Shown here: positions 55,641 through 64,000 of the stretch, piece after piece
Layout: each line of letters opens with the position of its first letter
Position numbering within the stretch: the first letter of the stretch is position 1
Source of the DNA: Cryptomeria japonica
Lineage: Eukaryota > Streptophyta > Pinopsida > Cupressales > Cupressaceae
NCBI RefSeq assembly: GCF_030272615.1
Contig: NC_081408.1
Location: 408,176,889 to 408,240,888, forward strand
Direction: 5' to 3'
DNA: 64,000 nt
Position numbers and translations under genes: made by a program
The notes under the pieces: model-generated
The model's database searches: none
What the model saw: only the letters and a program-made list of their open reading frames with translations
Told to the model about the DNA's origin: nothing

Positions 55641-57830
55641 CAACTAGGTTTCCTAACATAATATCGACTAATTATCCTATAACATGAATAGTTTGAGGGT
55701 CCTTTTGTTTCCTTCCTAGCTTTTTGAGGGATAATTCCCTTACAATTTTGGTATAAATTAGAAAATCTTTAATAGATTGGATTTGTTAGAGCTCAAAATT
55801 GTAAGTTGCCATACTCTGAGAGGATGCCAAACTCTATGATCAAGTTAGGCAATCAAATTTGGCCAGCTAATAGAATGAACCCTTTTGAGGATACAATTCC
55901 CTTCTCTTCAAGTTCAGTTATACCTTGGTGGTTGTACCATTCATACAAGCAGATTATTAATTCTCTTCTATTTCTTTTGTTCTATCCTTCACTGGCATAT
56001 GGTGAGAAATATGTAATTAAATTAAAACCTATCTTCTATACTAACTCCTACAACTTGAAACTAAAAATTGAAAGTATTTTGATTGGTATTGAAATGAAAT
56101 TTGATTTGCACCTTTCATCCATTGGGCAATAGAGTCACTCTCATGTTCCTTCACTAGTTTTGTACCATCTTGTTAGATAATTTTTAAACAAGTACCTTAT
56201 GCAAGTCTTTTGATTAATTTTTTCTTAATTTTTAATCACTTATACCATTTAAGTGATCCAATGGATGTGTCTTCCCTTGAAAGAGCCACCACAAGAATAC
56301 ACAAAAGAATTGTAATCTTTTGACTAGTACAATTCACACTTGATGAACAACTAGTGTAAACAACAACTGAGAAATGAAATGAGACTATTCAAATTAGCCA
56401 TGGATCCTTAAGCCAATATAACATGTGAAAACAAATTTTAGAACATTAAATTATACTCCTTGCACAATATTTGAAAGGTTTTTACATTTAAGCCCCTTTT
56501 GGAAAATAATATGTTACAATTTATACCCTTTTATGGATAGTATTCTATTCTATCTTATATTATTCTATCTTCCTCATTCTCCACATTTTCCATCACTTAT
56601 ATATGTGGTTGAATAGTAATTATACCCATTTTTGGGTGAAGAGTCACCATTTTTTTTAAAGTTAACAAAACCCTTTGAAATTAATATATCAACTAGTTAG
56701 TCAATAACCTTGCTTTAAGCTATCTTTCGGGATTTCTTTTGGTTGGCAGCCTAAAATTTCATTTTAGAAACTAAACATTTTTCACGTGTGAGGGAACATC
56801 CATATCTCAAATGGGTCTTCATTACAATTTCATTTTTCTTTCATTTTCATGATTAGTCGACATTATTTTCATATTAGGTCGAAATGACAAGCTTTATGCA
56901 TTTTTTAAGCCTGCTTGGGTCTTTTCCATGGTCGATAGCCTAAAACACCTCGTACAAACATGATATTTTTACTGCAGCTTGGAAACTTTATTTTATGAAG
57001 TGGGTCTTTATTACATTTTTATTTTTCACTCATTTTAATTCTCTATCAATATCATCTTTTCTAGAAGTTGAAAACACCAATTTGCAATAGTCGATAAGCA
57101 AAATCAGCAGGTCAAGAGTCCATATTAGCTAGTTGACAGGTCGGTTCAACATATTAAAAGGTCTAATATGTATTAATTATATTTAATAACATGTATGAAC
57201 AACATATTAGGGTATGGCATGTTGAAATTTGAGATGGCAAGTTATTATGGGATGTTATCATCCTCATAAGAAAAATGGCTCATGATAGCACTCTTTGGAA
57301 CAAATATATATGACATGCCTAGGGTTATGAGGATGGAGTGATGAAGGATTATCTAGACTTCTTAAATAATGCATGAAGTGGGGTAGAGATTTCAATATTA
57401 TTAGGATACATAGATTCTCTATGACTTGAAGGGAAGGGATGTATATGTGAAATACAAGGTAGCTTAACAACCTTTCATGGGGGTGAATAAGAATTAATTT
57501 ATTCATATCCTTATCTTATCCTCCTTTACTCTAGGTGTTCAAATCATTCATCACCCATTATGTTCCATTTCCATAAAGTGGCCACTATTTTCAATAATAG
57601 GGTGCTTGAAATTATTTGGAAATTTCAAGCCCCAATAGAATCAATGGGATTTTAGCACACACATTCTTCAGCTGATTCAAGAAGTCAAATTTAGGCTCAT
57701 AATGAAATTTTTGAGTGTTCAAACTTTCTATAAATAAAGGCTCATTTCTTGTGGTTTCTAACTATGGTTTGTTTTGTTTAGGTTTTGACTCATATGGTTA
57801 TTAATTTCAATTACTAGTTCTTCACCAAAA
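55641..57830 (-). other. Unassigned stretch of element E
   Basis: AT-rich, with no ORF that I can match. By position it should hold the end of gag and the start of protease plus possible small insertions (a repeated 'aagtgggtctt.attac'-like phrase at 56810 and 56998). Two similar phrases starting 'cctaaa.ttc/cctcgtac' at 56750 and 56940 hint at a local duplication. Nothing else seen. Confidence 0.4.
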
Positions 57831-59400
57831 TGTTTTATAATATGTGGAGATGACGAGCCAAAACACATTTTTCTTAATGTAGGTGGACATCACTAACTTC
57901 AAATGCATAGGTTGGCCATTGGATCAATTCATTAGTATAATCTTGTTAGATAGGCTTACTGTTAAGATTTGGTGCAAGTTGAGTAGGTAGTTGAGGTGCT
58001 TTCGGTTGTGTTGGGGTAGGTGTAACTAGGTTTGGCACAATGGTTGGCTTTTGTTGCAAGGATGTTTGTGGCTACAAGTAACTTACATTTGAATTCTATT
58101 GTTGTTATTTTATTTGGATACTATCATTGTTACTATTCACACTAGTATTGTGGCCATAAGGTTCTAACTGGATTGCCACCACTAATTATAATTTGGAAAT
58201 TGATATGGTTGTTGTTGCCATATTCTTATTTGTGTAACCCATTTAGATGATGGAAAATTTGACCATGTTTGACTCAACGTGTTATTCTTGGGTGGATTAT
58301 TCCAGTTAGGAGGATTTGAATTGACCCTAAGAAAATAAACACTATAAGACAAAAGGTCTTGAGGCATACCTTGTCTGTAATTCCAAGGTTTGCATTGGAC
58401 AATGTAAAATAATTTACCTTCCTCATCTTCTAGGATGCAAAACTCAAGCCTTCTTTTCTCTCCTCAAAGATACTAGGAATATATTTACACTTGCAATTGA
58501 CCTTGTTATGGCAATAATGTGGGAAATATTCAATGAGAGAAACCTCTTCTTGTTTATTTATGATGTAGAAAGTGTCCTACAAGGCCACAAGATGGTTGAT
58601 GATATCTTTCATATTTCAAAAATTGTTATTGAGCTCCACTCTAGGAATACCTATAGATGTTTTAGTGAAAGGCAGAAATCTAGAACCCTTAATTCTTTTC
58701 ATGGTCAATCATGAATAGTTTCTACAAATTTAGTAGATGTCTTCAAATGCTATTTGAGAGATGTCCCCTGCTCCAATTAGGTTCAAGGTATCTATATACA
58801 ATTCTCATTCATGCTTCTTAGGAAGATTAATTTAAGAGACTCAAGAGAAAGCTTATTTTGGTGTGATATTTTTAGGCATAACTAAAATCTCCCAGCATAA
58901 TCTTTAAGGGATTCATCCTACTTTCGTGACATTCAAAAAATGCCATCTCTTTCCATATCTCCTCTGTAATAATAGTCTTAATATTTTTACATGAAATTTT
59001 CTTTCATTGAGTCCAAATTTGTCACTACATTTTTATCTAGCCTCGTGAATCACCATAAAGGGACATCTTTGAATGTGGTTGGAAAGAGTTTCAACTTATG
59101 TGCATCAATAGTGTAGTCATAACTTTGACATAAAACATCAAATTATAATAGGAAGCTATTAGGATCATTTGTGATCAAATTGTATAAATTAGGTAAAGAT
59201 GAAGGAGGTATATTTTTCAAGGCAACTACACTTGATTTGTAATTGGAAATCCAAATGTAATTGGTTTAGAAAGGTTTTCCACTTCTTCTTTCATCATTAT
59301 GCTCATTGATGCTTCTGTTGATGGAATAAATCTTCCTAAAGCATCTCTCTACCACCACATGCAATTTAGTAATTGATATTAATAGCTATCTTCCTACATC
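57831..59400 (-). pseudogene. gag: gag of Gypsy element E, heavily decayed
   Basis: The minus strand gives ASMSIMMKEEVENLSKPI near 59300, then LETFPTTFKDVPLWWFTRLDKNVVTNLDSMKENF (about 59080-58990, the retrotransposon capsid pattern W-x-F...), and downstream an Asn/Pro-rich part (VNSNPPNWNNPPKNN, TWSNFPSSKW, QQQPYQFPNYN at 58367-58182), as in gag C-termini of Athila-like elements. Stops are numerous. Confidence 0.65.
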
Positions 59401-59640
59401 CTATTAGTAAGTAGTTTGGGTTTGTCTTGAAAAATCTTTTGATCCTGTTTGCTAAAAAAAGAAATTTCTAAATCATGAAAATAATGTATAAATAAATGAA
59501 AATTTTAGATATTCTAAACCTTAGCATCATCCTTAGAAATATCACAAAAAATGCCTAACTCCATCTATGTTAAATAAATTGATACAAAGAGGGCATGCAT
59601 TGAAATCAATGGACTAATAGATCTCTTATCAAGCAACTTA
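59401..59640. other. Short stretch between E gag and repeat RB
   Basis: Likely the leader of E. I searched for a primer-binding site beside RB and found no convincing one. Confidence 0.3.
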
Positions 59641-62600
59641 TTAACTTAGATGTGTTGTAACATTGATGTCAAATCTATTGTTGTGATCTAGGATGTTAGT
59701 GTTGTTGGTTCCAAAGTGTTGTAATGTAGAAGTATATGGTGAAGTGTATGGTCTGACAATTTTTCCTAATTAAAGTACCTGATGATTGGTTGTATCTGGT
59801 TGCTAGTTTGGATGTGGTCTGAATGTCTATCTATTGGTAATATGATTCAAATTTATATGTAGATTGATGTGGTGTTTTCAAGAATAGGTAAATATGACAT
59901 GTTAACTATCTATAAGCTTTCTAGATGGCTAACATTGATGATATGATGTATTTCTGAAAGATTAATGTCTTTTGTTTGTTCTGAAAAATGTGTTACTATC
60001 TATACTGACTGTTTTGATGAACAATATCTTTGTTTGAAATATATGTATGCACCAGACATTTATCGGATGGCTAAGTTGATTGGAGTAGAATGATTATGGC
60101 AAATTGATCTTAGTTGGATGGATGTTTGTCTATGGGCATTGTTCATGTTTGTGATCAGAATTGGTATAGTCTTAAGAGTGTGCGAGGAATGCATTGCATT
60201 CCATATCTTTCTATTATCTTGAGTTTATTGTGGATCATTGGATAATGTTCCTATTGCGTTATGCTTCTTTCGTGGTGGATCGCATATTTTGTTTTTGGGT
60301 CAGAATTAAGATATTTTGGGTAAAACAGTTTGGTATGAACCAACTTATGTGTTTTGGTCCATGTGGTTGTGTGTATAACCTCTATGAGGATGATTGGAAG
60401 GTGTGTCAACTTAGTGTGAATTTTCACACTTCTTTGCCTTTCGTGTAGTTTCCCTCCTCGACTTATCTCTTGTTTTATGTATCAATAGACTTATTCAAAC
60501 TCTTATGTGGTGTTTTGATTTATGCTTATGACTATTGATATCTCAGATGCTTATTATGGACATTTGATACATGATGGCTTATATGGATGATGACATTTAT
60601 CCTTGATTATTATGACGATAGATTTACTTTTGATGATCTATATGCACTTACTATTCTTGATGGATTATGTTGCTATGGGTCTATGATGACATTTTTATTA
60701 TGCTAACCCCACTCTATGATTATATGTGATGAGATGGTTCTATGGTGTTTGTGACTGGCTTATTATTGTATTCATGATAGGGACAATGTCATACCACTCA
60801 CTATGAGCATGATATGGCATTGACATTCTCCATTACTTGCTTGATCATTTAAGATATATTGTTGTATATGTTGTATCATGGATCTTGGTGGTTGTAGAAT
60901 TGTAGGTACTAGACATCGACTCCGCTTGGTTTCACAGGTTTGAGCGTGTCTTTATCCCAATGACAAGTTGTTGGAGATGGCATGAGTTCCCTCTACACAC
61001 TCTAGGCTTAAGTTGACATTATTGTCAGCTAGTGTCATGGCTTGAGTCAGTGGTTAGAGTCTTGTGCTATGATGTTAGACCCAATGTTAGCTTGCCTTGT
61101 GGTGTTGTGAGTATTCGATTATTTATTTAATTAATATTTGATTAATATAGTGTATCAATGTTAAAATTAAATTATTAATATGGTTGTATATTTAATTATT
61201 ATTGATGATTATTGTTGAGATTTAATATTTGATTATAGTTTTATGAGCTTGGTTTATTATTTATTTATTAATATTTACTTTGGGATTTAATGTTTATTTG
61301 GATTATTTATTTATTTTATTAACCTTTGGTTTATTTATTTTATTGGGCTTTTATATTTTATTTTCCCATAAAGTTTATTTTATTTAATTGCCTTTTCAAT
61401 TTATTACTATCTTTCTACTATTTAGATTGATTAATATAATATAAATATATTCCTTACCTATCCTATTATTCTATTGGTTAATTTATGGGGGTAAGTAAAT
61501 AATATTATTTACCTCGTATTTATGCATGGTAGGTATAGAATATAATTTTTTTGAATATTCTGATTGGCTGGAATTTTTCTATAGTTTGGATGTAAATTTT
61601 ATTTATTGGTTTTTCTTGTGCATTGTTGAGGTTGGCCTTTTTGTGACTTTTTGGTATTCAGAATATTTTGGTTTTCGATTTGGAGCTTGGTTGAATTGTT
61701 GAAGCTTGTTGGGCTTGGAATTGGATTTCTCTTCGTCAATTATCTTTTACCATCACTTTTATTTTCTAGGTCAGTTGATTTTGCCTCTCTGTATATTTCA
61801 TTTCCGAAAAGAAATGTCTTCTATGTGTTTGTGTAATGATTGATATAGGAGATTTGGGAAAAATATGTTTGAAATTAGGATAATAATAGTAATAAGGCTA
61901 TACTGTTTAGTTTGGGATTAAAATATATTGGCATTTTTCCTTATTTATTTTGTTGATGTCGTGAATGGCTCTGTGAGCATTTCCTGAGATTGCTTGCCTT
62001 TTGTGATTATGTTTGTGGCTTGAGGGTGTTGAAACAATTAGCATATTGCTTGTGTGATTTGTATCATATGGATTTTGGAGACCTATCTTTATTTGTCATG
62101 TATTGGCTCTCTCTGGTGTCGTCGAGAACCGTATTCCTATTTTGGATAAAGTAAAATCTTTGTGTTTTAGGGTCTTTGTGATAAATACCAAGTTTCCTTG
62201 ATTAAATATTGTCCTTCCTGTCCTCATTGATAGATTTCAGAGTCATTTCAAAGCCTATGTATTTTCTTGAGTTGTCAGAAATTCGTCTGAGTCTATTTTT
62301 CTGAGTTTTAGTCTTTGTTGTGGATGCACTAAAATAATCTCTCTATGCGCTAATAAAATTGGTCTATGCACTAAAATAATTTGTCAATGTTCTAAAAGAA
62401 CTAGTCTATGAGCTACTCTTTCCTATGGATGCGCTAAACTATCCTATCAATGGTAATTTTGATGTTTTTATGGTTCTGAGTCAATTTTCCCAGTTCTGTC
62501 TTCTCTACCAGAGGCGACTGTTGAGATTTTCCATGATTGTACTAATTATTTGATGTGTTTATGGCTCTGCCAAGTTGCATAGTGCCTTGTAATTGAGGTT

Positions 62601-64000
62601 GTATTGTTTTCTCCAACAAGCTGATAAGCCTTGTTGTTGAGGAATGGTTTCATGGTTAGCTTCAGCGAAATGGTTTTGCCCCACTATTGAGGAATCTGAT
62701 ATTGTTCATGGTGGAGTAAGTGGATGTTTCCCTAATGTTGTTTATTGATATGTTGATTATGGTTGAGGCTCTTGGATTATGTGTTAGTATCTTGGTATTT
62801 GGTTATTGTGCTTGTTGCATATGGATATGTGGATTCTTTTATGATGTTGTTTTTAGCCTCCTTGTTACTTTTTATGTTACCCTAAAGTCTTGGAACATGG
62901 TTAGGGGAATGGGCTTTCATGTGATGATCGGGGTCATGAAAGATAGGCTACTAAGAGGTTCCTAGTAAGGATTCTTAGAGTCTAGACCACCAGGGCACAT
63001 TGAAAGTTTTCCTTGTTTAAATAAGTGATAACATTAATAATTAATTAGATGGGCTGGGTAATTAGGATTCATCTAAACAAGATAATAATGGTTGGATGTG
63101 AGCCCCAAGACTTAATGGTAGGGAGGATTTTTTAGGATAATCTTGGGAAGGCCATTGAGATGGCAAACTGAACTCTCTTTATCTCTCATAGGTTGAGACG
63201 GTTCCACATGTCTATCAGGGTTGATATTCCCCTTCTTTGTGAGGATAGAATGTAGCAACATGTCTATCAGGGTGTGGCTTTTCCCCTCTATGTGAGGATA
63301 GCATGTGATGAAACTCCACTCCTAGATTTGTCCTTGTTCCTTATGCCATGGTTGTTGATATGCCTCTGGGAGTTTCTATGTTTTATGGTTAGCCTTGTGA
63401 TGTGCTTTGGCGCATTTGGTTGCTTCATGGTTGTGGTTCTTGAGTTATTGAGATCTCTTTGGTTGTTAGGTGTCAACCTAGGTCTAGAATTTGTGTGGGA
63501 CCTTGTGTCATCTCCTAGCATGGGGAGTGGTTCCTTTGGTTCCACATGGTCAGGTGGTTTGATGCCTTCTTCCATTGGGATGTCCTTTATTGGAATTTCT
63601 TACGTGGATGTGGATTCATATCTCTTTATCTTATGGATGGATATTGTAGCAGATGGATGTAGATGATTCATATGGCATTGTATTGTAGATTTCATGAGGC
63701 TGTTATATTCGTGTAGAATGAGAGATATGCTCCTTGATGTAAATGGATAATGTAAATGTAATAATAGATGATGTATTAGGATATGGAAATGACTCTTGTA
63801 GTAGGATTTATTGACATATCATGTTGTATCTTGGATATTGATTGGTTAATGGGAATAATGCAGTTGGATCTATTGATGTGTACTTGATTTTATGTGTATG
63901 TTTATAAAGTTAAACAAAATGGATTAGTAATGTGATAGATCATATTGTAAAAGAGTAATGATGTTAGGTGATGATTAAGTAATTGGGATTAGGAACATTT
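59641..64000. repeat. Long AT-rich repeat RB, running off the window
   Basis: 60745-63900 is collinear with 3357 to about 7480 (RA). 59641-60744 has no counterpart in the window because RA is cut there by the Copia LTR fragment. Same orientation as RA, no conserved ORF. If RA and RB are the LTRs of E (minus strand), this is its 5' LTR; the order gag-protease-RT between them agrees. The start at 59641 is approximate. Confidence 0.55.
62318..62450. repeat. Interspersed ATGCGCTAA-like motif array (RB copy)
   Basis: Six copies: gATGCACTAAAAT, tATGCGCTAATAA, tATGCACTAAAAT, aATGTTCTAAAAG, tATGAGCTACT and gATGCGCTAAACT, about 20 nt apart. This set is tighter and more uniform than the RA set, consistent with local turnover. 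Confidence 0.65.

Noticed and set aside
59580-59665. 'ttgataagagatc' (minus strand) as an initiator-Met-like primer site for E
   Set aside because: Too few matches to TGGTATCAGAGC and not adjacent to a clear LTR end.

Overview
Organism and overall character. The window is AT-rich plant nuclear DNA made almost entirely of transposable elements nested in one another. I see no single-copy host gene, tRNA, rRNA or CRISPR array. Ty3/Gypsy elements of the Tat type (extra RNase H, antisense plant-mobile-domain ORF), Ty1/Copia LTRs, a plant L1-type LINE with an RNase H tail, and long divergent LTRs separated by decayed coding sequence together suggest a large gymnosperm (conifer-like) genome. The organism is an inference; the element classes are read from the sequence. 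Divergence figures are eye estimates.

Layout, left to right. 1-2200: end of a minus-strand Tat-like element (G1: leader, primer-binding site, 5' LTR) running off the left edge. 2201-3334: fragment of a plus-oriented Copia LTR. 3335-7762 and 38801-39411: one copy (RA) of a long AT-rich repeat whose second copy (RB) fills 59641-64000. 7763-38800: a complete minus-strand Tat-like element O with 999-bp LTRs, split in its RNase H region by a complete plus-strand Tat-like element I (11934-29877, 5-bp TSD TCATC). 39412-41971: 5' part of a minus-strand Copia element D. 41972-42975 plus 54999-59640: an old, decayed minus-strand Gypsy element E (gag, protease, RT) that holds a minus-strand LINE (42994-54980, perfect 18-bp TSD). 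Inside the LINE sits a minus-strand non-autonomous Copia-like element C (47328-52642), and inside C's 3' LTR a solo LTR S (48044-49541, TSD CCTTG). Nesting is E > LINE > C > S on the right and RA > O > I on the left.

How the parts work. I and O have the same plan: LTR, primer-binding site, about 2 kb of leader, gag with a zinc knuckle, aspartic protease, RT, a native RNase H, a second (archaeal-type) RNase H, integrase, polypurine tract, LTR. Both are broken by stops and frameshifts; I also carries YVND instead of YVDD in RT. Downstream of integrase, I holds a second transcription unit on the opposite strand: a TATA box, a short possible first exon, a candidate intron, and a plant mobile domain (PMD) protein with a coiled-coil tail.

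Most notable signals. (1) Between the PMD ORF and its promoter lies an array of eight small hairpins, each with a 15-nt conserved loop and stems that change in compensated fashion, followed by two larger hairpins with the same loop core. The G-T wobbles imply folding of the plus-strand RNA. (2) A decamer, CGCGTCTGTG, is repeated many times in I's sense leader and again, inverted, next to the antisense promoter, so it would lead both transcripts. O and G1 carry a different repeated motif (TACGACAAA) in the same place. (3) I's 5' LTR is chimeric (2310 bp against 771 bp for the 3' LTR). (4) Element C lost about 42 bp of one end and is flanked by a 478-bp duplication of LINE sequence about as diverged as its own LTRs.
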